Source: an uncultured Flammeovirgaceae bacterium
Lineage (GTDB): Bacteria; Bacteroidota; Bacteroidia; Cytophagales; Cyclobacteriaceae
DNA: 64,000 nt
Assembly (NCBI GenBank): GCA_937883755.1
Contig: CAKZYA010000059.1
Span: forward strand, 124,001-188,000
Reading direction: 5' to 3'
Of the stretch, positions 43,075 through 51,903 are shown piece after piece. A program made the translations under genes and the position numbers. Within the stretch, counting starts at the first letter, position 1. Every line of letters starts with the position of its first letter. Below the pieces are notes generated by a model, which saw nothing but the letters and a program-made list of their open reading frames with translations, made no database searches and was not told where the DNA came from.

Positions 43075-45417
43075 TTACCGAAAACTATAGGTAACAGCTA
43101 GCCTTCCGTTAATTCCGGGTTCAGATTGCCAGTACCGTACTCCAAAAGAATCGGCTCCAGATAGTAGGTATTCATTAGTGATGTTATTCACATTGAGCTG
43201 AACTCTAAGTCTGGTGCTTTGCCAGAATAAACCTCCATCCAATCGGAAGTAATCGGGCAGTACCGAGTCATTATCCGCCCCAATTGACCAAGAAGAACGA
43301 TTAACCTGATACTGATATCCTAGTGATGCGCCAAAACCCTTCAAGGCAGACTTCTCGGCAAAAGTATAGGTGAACCATCCGTTGGTCATATGCCGGGCGT
43401 GACCCGCTAATCGGTTGCCAACATTTTCAGGGTTGGTATCTTCTGTAATCTCAACGTTTGTATTAGCATAGTTCAATATGCCAGTTAGGCCGGGCAGAAT
43501 CTCACCTTGCAAGTCAAACTCAATACCTCGAGATTGCACTTCGCCGGATTGAACAAAGAATTGTTGGCCGGGAACTGCTAGGGCAAGGTTGTTTTTAGTA
43601 ATCTGATAAGCTCCTAACGAGGCTCGGAGCTTACCGTTGTAAAAGCTTTTCTTCAATCCACCTTCTATATTACTTGATATTTCGGGATCTAATGGGTCAC
43701 CAGATTCTAAAACCCCGTTTTGACCTAGAAACGATTGATCAAATAAACCAAATACGGCCAAGCTGGGGATCACATCGAAGCTCACGCCTACTCTGGGGGT
43801 AAACCTTTCGTCAATTTCATCCTTACCAGTAGATCCTAGGCTTTCTAAGATGGTGAACCGTCCGGCCAGCGTCAGTCGTAACCGATCGTTTGCCAAACCA
43901 ATTTCATCCTGTATGTAGAAGGCTGTCGTTTCAAAACCATTGTAAGGTTCATCAAAGCGATCCTCTACGTCTTGGGAGCGATCAAAACCCAAATTGTCTC
44001 GATTCCTCCCGTAAGAAGGGTTGTAGATATTGAATGCTTCACCATCCACAAAGCCAGTGTAGAAGTCAGCGTAGTACTGTCTATCCGAATAATCAATACC
44101 TGTCAAAATAGTATGACTGACGCTTCCCGTTTGAGCACTACCATTAACAAAAGCCTGGGCATAGTTACTTTCCGAGCGCGCGTCCCAAATGAAAATAGAG
44201 CGGAACGCATCCCCGTTAACGGCCAAACTATCAATCCAAGCCGAATTTCCTACCTGATCGTAGACTAGCCGACCCAGTTGCGTGGTCAAACTCCAGTTAT
44301 CCGAAATTTGGTGATTGAAATTGACGTAAATGGTACTTTCGTTAATATCAGTAGCTGGATAATTGGTATCTCTAAAGCTAAAATCCTGCGGTAGCGAACC
44401 AAAATCCTCAGTTCCGGGTACAAATACATAAGCAGCACCGATTAGCGACTCGGCTTGCTGGTAGTTCCATTCAGCATTTAGGGAAGTGCGTTCGGAAAAA
44501 TTGTAGGTAAGGGAGGGAGCTATGGCAAAGCGTTGAACATTTTCGCCACCTCGGTGCGTGTCTTGTGTTTGATATACTCCGTTAAATCGGTAAAGTAGCT
44601 TTCTATCGCTGGTTATCTTTCCACCTAAATCCACTGATCCCCTCAGAAAATCAAAGCTCCCGCCCATCAGCGTCACTTGACCAATTTCCTGCTCAGTCGG
44701 CTTTTTAGTAACCACGTTGTAGATTCCTCCGGGCTCACCTGCAGTGAGCATAAAACTCGATGGCCCTTTAACAAACTCAATCCTCTCCACCAACGCCATA
44801 TCTTCGGCCAGTGGTCCCCAAAGGTCACTCACGTTAAAACCGTTGCGGAAGGCTGGCAACCGGAAACCCCTCATACGTATGCTGGCAAAGTGCCCCCAGT
44901 GCTCCCGCATGGTAACCCCACTCACATTTCGAATTACGCCCTCCATAATACTAGTAACTTGCTGATCTACAAGAAGATCGTTACTAATTACTTGGATATT
45001 CTGGGGAAGCTTGGCGATATCTGTTTTTTGACGCAGGGAAGTGGAAACCTTGTTAGCAACATACTTATACTTCTGCGATGAAATGGTAATCTCGTCAAGC
45101 TCGGCTGATCGTACCTCCAGATTAATCGGATCAACGGTAGTCACTTCATTAGCTATGACCTCTATGTCAGTCGTAATTGCCTCGAACCCAACCAATGAGG
45201 TAACTAACTGATACTGTCCCACAGCAACATTTTCAATCTCGAAGGCTCCTTTTCTATCTGTGATAGTTCCTTTACTGGTACCCTTAAGAGCAACATTCAC
45301 CAACTCCAAAGGTTCTCCATTAACGTCTTCTATCGTTCCCCTGATAGATCCTACTTGAGCTAAACTCACATTGAAACTCAGTAAGAGTGAAGTAAGTGAA
45401 AAAAAAATTATTCTCAT
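43075..45417 (-). CDS. TonB-dependent siderophore receptor (780 aa)
   Basis: Signal peptide to LAQ (residue ~21), carboxypeptidase-regulatory-like domain, then a plug with the siderophore-receptor pattern KLPQNIQVISNDLLVDQQ, VTMREHWGHFASIRMRGF and VERIEFVKGPSSFMLTAGEPGG. The barrel ends NGRLAVTYSFR. This class (FhuA/FhuE/FpvA-like) differs from the XusA-like receptors and has no lipoprotein partner. Its leader contains five 10-bp repeats (45418-45467), which may affect expression. Confidence 0.94.
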   Translation of the reverse strand: MRIIFFSLTSLLLSFNVSLAQVGSIRGTIEDVNGEPLELVNVALKGTSKGTITDRKGAFEIENVAVGQYQLVTSLVGFEAITTDIEVIANEVTTVDPINLEVRSAELDEITISSQKYKYVANKVSTSLRQKTDIAKLPQNIQVISNDLLVDQQVTSIMEGVIRNVSGVTMREHWGHFASIRMRGFRLPAFRNGFNVSDLWGPLAEDMALVERIEFVKGPSSFMLTAGEPGGIYNVVTKKPTEQEIGQVTLMGGSFDFLRGSVDLGGKITSDRKLLYRFNGVYQTQDTHRGGENVQRFAIAPSLTYNFSERTSLNAEWNYQQAESLIGAAYVFVPGTEDFGSLPQDFSFRDTNYPATDINESTIYVNFNHQISDNWSLTTQLGRLVYDQVGNSAWIDSLAVNGDAFRSIFIWDARSESNYAQAFVNGSAQTGSVSHTILTGIDYSDRQYYADFYTGFVDGEAFNIYNPSYGRNRDNLGFDRSQDVEDRFDEPYNGFETTAFYIQDEIGLANDRLRLTLAGRFTILESLGSTGKDEIDERFTPRVGVSFDVIPSLAVFGLFDQSFLGQNGVLESGDPLDPEISSNIEGGLKKSFYNGKLRASLGAYQITKNNLALAVPGQQFFVQSGEVQSRGIEFDLQGEILPGLTGILNYANTNVEITEDTNPENVGNRLAGHARHMTNGWFTYTFAEKSALKGFGASLGYQYQVNRSSWSIGADNDSVLPDYFRLDGGLFWQSTRLRVQLNVNNITNEYLLSGADSFGVRYWQSEPGINGRLAVTYSFR

Positions 45418-45467
45418 TTTTATATGGTTTTATATGGTTTTATATGGTTTTATATGGTTTTATATGG
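45418..45467. repeat. Five perfect 10-bp tandem repeats next to the receptor start codon
   Basis: The unit is TTTTATATGG on the plus strand, CCATATAAAA in the direction of the receptor gene. It is repeated five times without mismatch and ends directly at the ATG (45417). It lies inside the predicted leader, between the promoter at 45520-45548 and the start codon. Confidence 0.9.
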
Positions 45468-45519
45468 TTAGATATGAACGTGGGCAAAAGTAATTTCCAC
45501 TCTATTTCTTTCCAAAGTT

Positions 45520-45548
45520 TATTTAGACTATTTAAAAATAAATAGAAA
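45520..45548 (-). promoter_or_regulatory. Probable receptor promoter with partial Fur box
   Basis: Minus strand: TTTC (45548-45545, near TTTG), 19 bp, TAAATA (45525-45520). The box has a perfect TTTAGA half-site (45522-45527) but a poor second half (TAAAAA). The leader would be about 100 nt and include the tandem repeats. Confidence 0.45.
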
Positions 45549-45758
45549 GTACTTAGCTTTTAATCAATCTCTAAAGTCCTCTTTTGTATTCTTTATCTAT
45601 TCTCTAATCTCACTCCTAAGGCTTACTCCACCTGCCTTTTGAGTTTATTTGTAACCAAGGAAAAATAAAAGAAGTAGATGTAGCTATGTCCTACTAACTT
45701 CTTAATGAGAATGAAAATATCTTAGCTAATGCTTCTAAAACTTATTGGCAAGATGCTA

Positions 45759-46976
45759 CTATCCAGCAATCTCTATTTGCCGAAAAGTTTTCTTATTTCC
45801 CCGCCGCTTCTTCGTCTTCCTCTTTCTTCCCCACCGGGTGGCGTTCCACCAGATATAAAAACCAGTGACAGGTAAACTAGCAGCAATCAGACTTGCCAGG
45901 AAAGCTAGTATTTTTGTCGGTAATCCGCCAATTAAGCCTAAATGGATCGGATAGTTAAGGTGCATAATACGTTCTCCGGCATTTTGCTCATTCCACTTCT
46001 CAGAAGCAATCAACTCACCTGTATAGCGGTCGTAGATATACTCATCGTGACGGTCGTAATTTTTACCTTGTTCGGTTAAAATACTGACGGCGATACTCGC
46101 GGTTGAGTCCATTGGGTAGGAAACCGAGTAGCGGTAAACTTCAGGATATTGATCCAAGGTAGTAGCCGTCACCCGGTCAATCAGCCTAAAGAGTTGATCG
46201 CTAGTTTGTGGTACAGCTTCGGGATGATACGTTGAAAGTATCTCTTGATGTTCTGTCAGAGCTTCGCCAACTGCCATAAAATACACTCCACTGCGGAACC
46301 AGTCAAAGCTCCAGACCAGTCCGGTGAGAGCAATGATGATAACCACCCCCAGAACGTAGAAACCTAGTACATTGTGCAGATCATAGTTTACTCGCTTAAA
46401 ACTTGCGCCCCACTTCACAGAGAACCGCTGTTTGTAACCTTTTTTGCTTTTGGGGAACCACAAGACTAAACCTGTAATGAGCATCAGGATGAAGGTGACC
46501 GTAGCCCAGCCAACAACTTGATGGCCAATTTCGCTAGGAAGCAATAGAGAAGTATGGAACTTGACCATCCAGCCCCAAAAGCCACCTTCCCATAGTTCGT
46601 TTAGCATCACTTCGCCGGTGTATGGGTTTTGATGAATTTCTCGGTAGCCCGCCGGAATATCTGCCACTTCGTTACCGGGATGGTAGAACCAGTTGATAAT
46701 GACGTTATTTTCCTGCTCACCGGTAAAAAAGTATTGGTAAGTACCTCCCCGGGGCACCACTTCCAGCGATTTCTGAAAGATTAGGCTGGGTGAAGCTGCC
46801 GGAGCATTTTGTTCCGGTACCGTTACCGTTCTATCATAGCTAGAGGTTCCAGTTGCCCAGCGAATTTCTTTCTCAAAAACCATAATCGCCCCGGAAATGC
46901 TTACCAAAAACACCACCAGCCCAGAAGCGAGTCCGAGCCAAAGGTGAATTTTACCGATGAGTTTTCTAACAGTCAT
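45759..46976 (-). CDS. Short-type PepSY inner-membrane protein, XusC-like (405 aa)
   Basis: Helix 1 RKLIGKIHLWLGLASGLVVF, periplasmic region with IHQNPYTGEVMLNELW, FHTSLLLPSEIGHQVVGWAT, DLHNVLGFYVLGVVII, YPIHLGLIGGLP and the closing helix ASLPVTGFYIWW with a Lys/Arg-rich tail. It is the third gene of a compact operon: receptor, DUF4374 lipoprotein, PepSY. It starts 1 bp after the lipoprotein stop. This gene set matches XusABC, so it is the candidate siderophore reductase. Confidence 0.93.
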   Translation of the reverse strand: MTVRKLIGKIHLWLGLASGLVVFLVSISGAIMVFEKEIRWATGTSSYDRTVTVPEQNAPAASPSLIFQKSLEVVPRGGTYQYFFTGEQENNVIINWFYHPGNEVADIPAGYREIHQNPYTGEVMLNELWEGGFWGWMVKFHTSLLLPSEIGHQVVGWATVTFILMLITGLVLWFPKSKKGYKQRFSVKWGASFKRVNYDLHNVLGFYVLGVVIIIALTGLVWSFDWFRSGVYFMAVGEALTEHQEILSTYHPEAVPQTSDQLFRLIDRVTATTLDQYPEVYRYSVSYPMDSTASIAVSILTEQGKNYDRHDEYIYDRYTGELIASEKWNEQNAGERIMHLNYPIHLGLIGGLPTKILAFLASLIAASLPVTGFYIWWNATRWGRKRKTKKRRGNKKTFRQIEIAG

Positions 46977-46977
46977 G

Positions 46978-48222
46978 TCAATCGTTCTGCATAATTCGGA
47001 ATGCTCTTACGCTATTACCGTCTAATTCGGCTCCTACTGTAAAGGCATCAGCTCCCCCGTTAATATCTATCTCGTAGACATGCGCGGCACCACCCACCGG
47101 ACTTATCGGCCAGTATAGTTTATCATCTAATAACACTCCTCCATCAATTGCTATGAAAGGTCCAGGAGGGATATTAAGCTTGGTTACAGTCTGATTATAA
47201 AGATCTATCCTAACTACTGAGGTATAATTTTCACTCCACGCTTGATCCCACTCATTCGTAGCATCTTCATCGAGAAGCTTACCGTAGGCAATACCATTAC
47301 CCACATATTGAACCCCAATCAGACTGACGGTGCTAGGGAATTGATCGGAAATATTGAAGACGTAAGAATCATCGTACTCACCATCACGAATCCGAACAAA
47401 AACGCTAGGCATTTCTTCTCGAGTGCCCATGTTGTACCAGTGCTTGCTGCGGATATTTTGCTGATAAATATCGCCTTGCTCGTCCAAAATGGCACTAGGC
47501 CCCGAGAAGCCCGCAACTGTTCCCAGTGAGGCAGTAGAGACAATCATCCGACCGTTCTCAAATGTCGGATAATCATAAACCCAAGTGATGAGCGAATCAG
47601 GAAAAGAATCCCACGCACCTCGGTTAGAATACATCGTTCCTAAGTAGATTTTGTCATCTTTCACTATTCCGTTAGCCTCTACTGGGTCAAATCCGGCAAC
47701 TTTAGGAACCGTAAATGTACCATTGGTTTTTACTGTGAATGAAGGAATCTCCACCACAGCATAAGGGGCTACGTCGTTGTCATCAGGCCAGTTAAAAAGG
47801 AGTAGTTCACTATCACTGACTTTCTGAATAATTCTGAATCTACCCACTGGCGACAGAGGTGCAACTGCTATACTAGCTATCTTCTCATATCCTTTTTCAG
47901 TGACTTGGTATTGATCAATGGTAGATTCGTCACCGCCATTGACTAGGTAAACGTACCCACCGACTCCTACGGCTGAGCCGAACGTCTGGGTTTCAATTCC
48001 CTGACCGATAATGGATATTTTACCTGAAGTCAAAGTATCGGTAGCCGTCATATATTCTTCCTCACCAACTTGCGCTATTACACTAAAGGAGGGAATAATT
48101 TCTTCTGGAACATCTGGAGTAGGAGTTGTTCCTTCTCCCTCTTCATCACACGCGCTAAACAATAGCCCGCTGATGATCAACATAGTTAATAAACGAAATA
48201 CATAACTGTTCATAAGATTCAT
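46978..48222 (-). CDS. DUF4374-type surface lipoprotein, XusB-like (414 aa)
   Basis: Lipobox LLFSAC followed by DEEGEG. The mature part is a beta-rich propeller-type domain with blade-like units, for example SAVGVGGYVYLVNGGDESTI, YAVVEIPSFTV and AILDEQGDIYQQNI. It is more divergent than the other DUF4374-like proteins here but sits between receptor and PepSY genes exactly as XusB does. It starts 5 bp after the receptor stop. Confidence 0.82.
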   Translation of the reverse strand: MNLMNSYVFRLLTMLIISGLLFSACDEEGEGTTPTPDVPEEIIPSFSVIAQVGEEEYMTATDTLTSGKISIIGQGIETQTFGSAVGVGGYVYLVNGGDESTIDQYQVTEKGYEKIASIAVAPLSPVGRFRIIQKVSDSELLLFNWPDDNDVAPYAVVEIPSFTVKTNGTFTVPKVAGFDPVEANGIVKDDKIYLGTMYSNRGAWDSFPDSLITWVYDYPTFENGRMIVSTASLGTVAGFSGPSAILDEQGDIYQQNIRSKHWYNMGTREEMPSVFVRIRDGEYDDSYVFNISDQFPSTVSLIGVQYVGNGIAYGKLLDEDATNEWDQAWSENYTSVVRIDLYNQTVTKLNIPPGPFIAIDGGVLLDDKLYWPISPVGGAAHVYEIDINGGADAFTVGAELDGNSVRAFRIMQND

Positions 48223-48227
48223 ATAGA

Positions 48228-50651
48228 TTATCGTTGTGAAATTGATTGTAAAGAATAAGTAAGTTTGCCGAAGAATGCCCGCCCCGGTTTTTGCAGCAGG
48301 AAATTATCGTACACCTGCTCATTAGTGATGTTGGACATATCCACAGCAACGGTAAACCGCTCACCCGAAAAGGCGTAGCTCACTCCCAGGTCGTGCGTTA
48401 ACTGAGCCGGGATGGTATTCTTCTGGCTGGCATTTCCTAAGCTGGGCCAACCTAAGAAATACTCGTGTACGTAGCCTGTTTGAAAGTAGGCAAACACCCG
48501 TGAATCTTCCTGAAGTAGGTCGTTGAACTTGAATCGAAATCCAGCGTTGGCCATCAGATAAGGAGTGTTGCGAAGCCGATCTTGGTAGACAATATTAGGC
48601 TGACTGGTTACCTCGTCGAAGGGTTGGTTATTGCGTATGTCCAGATAGGTAGCGTTAGCGGTAAACTCCAGAAAGTCACGGTAGCCGTAGCTAAAGTCAA
48701 ACTCCGCTCCCTTACCGAGGGTCTTGGCAATATTCTGGAACTGACCATTGCCCTGATTATCAGTTACGGTAAACAACAGCTGATCTTGGGTATCTCGATA
48801 AAAGCCCGTTAATGCCAATCGGTAGCTGTGGTCGCCCCAAAAGAACTTACCCAGTGTAATTCCGGCATTGACGTTGAAGCTTCGTTCGGGTTGGATACCC
48901 GGAGCGTTCTGGATGGTGATTCCATCTCCTAGGGCTTCGGTAGCATTGGGCATTCGCACGGCTTGCTCTACCGATACTTTGGCTAATATGGTCGGTAATA
49001 CTTTATAAGAAGCGGCTAGTCCACCACCCCAATTATTCTGCTCATTATCTACTGGTCGAGAGATGGTCTGTTGCTCTCCGTCAATGGCAATCAGTACCCG
49101 CTCATTGACCGAAGCGGTGTAGGCGTAGTACTTCGCAAAAAGATTGGTAGTTAGCCTTTCATCCAGCAAGGTGCTCTCGTAAGATAATCCTCCAAAGAAG
49201 GTTTGCAGTGACTGTGGCTCAACCAGTGCGATACGGTAAAATGGCAAGAAGGTATCATCACCATCGCGACTGACATCGTTAAGTACGTAGTTCATACCTA
49301 GTTTATGCTGATCATTTAGTGCGTAGGTTGTATTCCAGCGTACCACGAAAGCATCTTCAGTGAGCGTGAAGAGTGATTTGCCGTTTCCGTTGATCTCTCC
49401 ACCGTTAGGGTTAGTATTGACGACTTGCCCCCGCCAATCGTAGCGATTGGTAGAAGTATCTACGGTGACACCTTCCTTCATAGCTAATGAAGCAAACAGA
49501 TTGGTATTTAAACCTTTCACCAGAATGTCATCCTTTTGGTACGTAAGAAAAGGCATCAAAAAATCTTCTTGGTAACGTACGTCACCGTACACCGCCGCCA
49601 TCGTTTGGCCATTCTGAATACCTCGATCCAGATCAGATACTACAGCGCCTACAATAAATTGATCAGCCCACGAACGATTGGTAAAGCCAACGTCTACCTT
49701 CGCATTGATTGTTCTAAAATCATCGTTAAAGCGTTCGGCGGGATCTTCGCGGGTGAATTCTACCGGACGAAAGTTTTCGTCAGAATAGGTTACTCCACGT
49801 CCCCATACCCGGTAGTTGTTGTCTGAATAGTTATAGAAGGCCGATAGCCGGGTAGTGAGCCCTGAGTTACTTTCTGTCCACTGCCCTTGTACAGCTGCCT
49901 GATGGGTATTGAATGAACCAAAGGAGTAGGAGGCTTCGGCAAAGTTATCGGCTTGCTGACTGGTAACCAAGTTGATGGCACCTCCTAATGCATCTGAGCC
50001 TAACTCTACCGGGACTACACCCTTGTACACATCAATTCGGTCTACTAGTGAAACAGGGAAGTTGTTGATGGAGTACGATGAGCCGAAGTAGTCCATCGGT
50101 ATACCATCCACGAAGAAGCGAATGGAATTGCCCGACATGCCATCTAGTGAATATACAAAATCGGAACCCATCCCGCCTGACTGCCGGATACGAATACCCG
50201 CTGTACGGTCCAGCACCCGGTTTAAATCTAGGCTTTGCGCCCCCAGAGGGCGAGTAGCCACAGCTTCTACATTGAAGCCTTTTGATTCAATCTCGGTCGT
50301 TTCAGATTGTCCAACCACCGTCACTTCATTCATCTGAGTAGTACCTTCGTCTAAGCGGATGGTCAATTGCTTCGTTTGTCCAACTTCTAGTGTCACTGGC
50401 AGCGTCTGTGTTTGATAACCTACCCCTGAGATAGCCAAAGTATGTTTGCCTGGGGCAATATTGCGGATAGCGAAACTACCTGATACATCAGTAGCTACGC
50501 CTCGGTCATTATTCAGCATAATGGTGATATCCGGTATGGCTACATTCTGAGGGTCAACGACTTTTCCTTGGATGGTAGCTGTTTGGGCATACGTAAGTTG
50601 AGCCAAGAATAGTGATAAAAATGTAAGTAGATAGGTAGAAGTAGCGTGCAT
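48228..50651 (-). CDS. TonB-dependent receptor, XusA-like (807 aa)
   Basis: Signal peptide to TYAQ (~residue 23), carboxypeptidase-regulatory-like domain (QGKVVDPQNVAIPDITIML), plug (IRIRQSGGMGSDFVYSLDG; DRIDVYKGVVPVELGSDALGG) and barrel with NFLLQKPGRAFFGKLTY near the end. It heads the three-gene xusABC-like operon. The promoter at 50658-50685 leaves 6 nt between the -7 hexamer and the ATG. Confidence 0.95.
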   Translation of the reverse strand: MHATSTYLLTFLSLFLAQLTYAQTATIQGKVVDPQNVAIPDITIMLNNDRGVATDVSGSFAIRNIAPGKHTLAISGVGYQTQTLPVTLEVGQTKQLTIRLDEGTTQMNEVTVVGQSETTEIESKGFNVEAVATRPLGAQSLDLNRVLDRTAGIRIRQSGGMGSDFVYSLDGMSGNSIRFFVDGIPMDYFGSSYSINNFPVSLVDRIDVYKGVVPVELGSDALGGAINLVTSQQADNFAEASYSFGSFNTHQAAVQGQWTESNSGLTTRLSAFYNYSDNNYRVWGRGVTYSDENFRPVEFTREDPAERFNDDFRTINAKVDVGFTNRSWADQFIVGAVVSDLDRGIQNGQTMAAVYGDVRYQEDFLMPFLTYQKDDILVKGLNTNLFASLAMKEGVTVDTSTNRYDWRGQVVNTNPNGGEINGNGKSLFTLTEDAFVVRWNTTYALNDQHKLGMNYVLNDVSRDGDDTFLPFYRIALVEPQSLQTFFGGLSYESTLLDERLTTNLFAKYYAYTASVNERVLIAIDGEQQTISRPVDNEQNNWGGGLAASYKVLPTILAKVSVEQAVRMPNATEALGDGITIQNAPGIQPERSFNVNAGITLGKFFWGDHSYRLALTGFYRDTQDQLLFTVTDNQGNGQFQNIAKTLGKGAEFDFSYGYRDFLEFTANATYLDIRNNQPFDEVTSQPNIVYQDRLRNTPYLMANAGFRFKFNDLLQEDSRVFAYFQTGYVHEYFLGWPSLGNASQKNTIPAQLTHDLGVSYAFSGERFTVAVDMSNITNEQVYDNFLLQKPGRAFFGKLTYSLQSISQR

Positions 50652-50657
50652 TATTTT

Positions 50658-50685
50658 TATTTAGACTCAATCTAAGAAACGCAAA
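50658..50685 (-). promoter_or_regulatory. Receptor promoter with overlapping putative Fur box
   Basis: Minus strand: TTTG (50685-50682), 18 bp, TAAATA (50663-50658), then 6 nt to the ATG. The box TTTAGA-CTCAA-TCTAAG (50660-50676) has one mismatch. Confidence 0.65.
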
Positions 50686-50765
50686 GATCGCTATGAGTCA
50701 AATGGCAATCAATAGCTAGAGGTAGGGCTTTTAGATGGCTAGTAGTAGTATAATAGAGGAAGACA

Positions 50766-51281
50766 TCAGCTAATTATCAAATGATTAGATAGTTTGTATG
50801 CCAACCAAGCGGTTAACTGTGAACTTGCTAAGGTACCTATTGCTAATAATAAATACACCCAAAGGAGGCGTGAGCCAAGTGTATGCCCCACTACATTCAG
50901 TACCAAGCTTAGTAGGGCTACCGCTCCACTAGCCCAGTACACTAGGCCGGAGTCTGCTCTAAAAGAAGCAATCAACCACAAAGTGAGGCTTGCCATTGTT
51001 CCTACTAATAAGCAGGAAAGCAAGCTGTCCCAGAAATAGCCGGACACAATTCCGGCAATCGCCCCAACAAGTAGTTGAATGAGCACCGCAGCTAAGTAAC
51101 ATTTACTAAGCAGATAGGCTAACCAGGAAGGTAAAAACATCAGCATGGCCACCCCGGAAAGTCCTACCAAAGCAGTATTACTCATGCCGATACTCATAGA
51201 GGGTACAGTGAGTCGTAGGGTGAACCCAATTATGCTACCAAATACCAGAGTGAATAGTAGAAGTATTACTGGGCTTTTCAC
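50766..51281 (-). CDS. Hydrophobic membrane protein of unknown function (171 aa)
   Basis: About five to six membrane helices cover nearly the entire length. No motif or family is recognised. It lies between the small-protein gene at 51361 and the xusABC-like operon, in the same orientation, with gaps of 79 and 114 bp. The coding potential looks real because hydrophobic segments alternate with short charged turns throughout. Confidence 0.7.
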   Translation of the reverse strand: MKSPVILLLFTLVFGSIIGFTLRLTVPSMSIGMSNTALVGLSGVAMLMFLPSWLAYLLSKCYLAAVLIQLLVGAIAGIVSGYFWDSLLSCLLVGTMASLTLWLIASFRADSGLVYWASGAVALLSLVLNVVGHTLGSRLLWVYLLLAIGTLASSQLTAWLAYKLSNHLIIS

Positions 51282-51360
51282 GGAACAAGCATTGTTGAAT
51301 GGGTAGCTGATGTTAAGTAAATCGTAAATATAGTTGAGTAGGTGAATAGCAAAACTATTT

Positions 51361-51531
51361 TCACGTTTTCACTAAATACTCCCGATATATTTTCTTCACC
51401 CGACGTTTTAGGAATGGACAATTAGCCTCTTGTTGAGCTTGTAGCAGAAGCCGCCACTTTTGGGTAGGATTTTCCTCTATTCGGCGGTGCAAATTCAATA
51501 AAAACTGGTCAAAATCCTGCATGGTTTCCAT
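51361..51531 (-). CDS. Conserved small protein with Cys-Pro motif (56 aa)
   Basis: ATG at 51531, stop TGA at 51363-51361. It starts METMQDFDQFLLNLHRRI and has EANCPFLKRR, matching the 57-aa protein at 30631-30804 along its length. In both places it follows a DUF6686-like gene (gap here 23 bp). Unknown function; see the paralog. Confidence 0.75.
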   Translation of the reverse strand: METMQDFDQFLLNLHRRIEENPTQKWRLLLQAQQEANCPFLKRRVKKIYREYLVKT

Positions 51532-51554
51532 AATAATAAAAGTAAAGTGAGATA

Positions 51555-51881
51555 TTAAGATTGAAGAATTTTATAGGCTTCGTGAACAGTCAGGGCGCCA
51601 CGGATTAAGCTTCTTAGGGCGTACACATCGTTACGGTTCAGGCAAAATCCCATGTGAGAATTAGAGCCTCGGATAATGGCGTGGGGCTGATCCTGAAACT
51701 CATAGCAAAAATTATCAGGGCTTAGCGCGTTCAGGGTTTGCATAAACTGATCTAGCTCATGGCGATAAAAAGATACGCAGGCACTGCGGTAGACAAGTGA
51801 ATAGCTCTCACAGCCCGGACACCAGCTAATCTGAGCTACGTCCGTTTCATTTAAGTTAATGGGTGATCGTGTTTTACACAT
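51555..51881 (-). CDS. DUF6686-like small protein with CxxC motif (108 aa)
   Basis: Same length as the paralog at 30817-31143. Shared blocks: LNET, SWC..C..YSLVYRS, FCYEF, MGFCL and ALTVHEAYKILQS. The CxxC reads CPGC here. It is followed by the 56-aa Cys-Pro gene and preceded by a more distant relative at 51904. Confidence 0.8.
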   Translation of the reverse strand: MCKTRSPINLNETDVAQISWCPGCESYSLVYRSACVSFYRHELDQFMQTLNALSPDNFCYEFQDQPHAIIRGSNSHMGFCLNRNDVYALRSLIRGALTVHEAYKILQS

Positions 51882-51903
51882 GCGGTTATAGTATTACAGT
51901 TGA

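Noticed and set aside
45418-45467. CRISPR array
   Set aside because: The repeats are 10 bp, without spacers and without cas genes; they are a simple tandem repeat.
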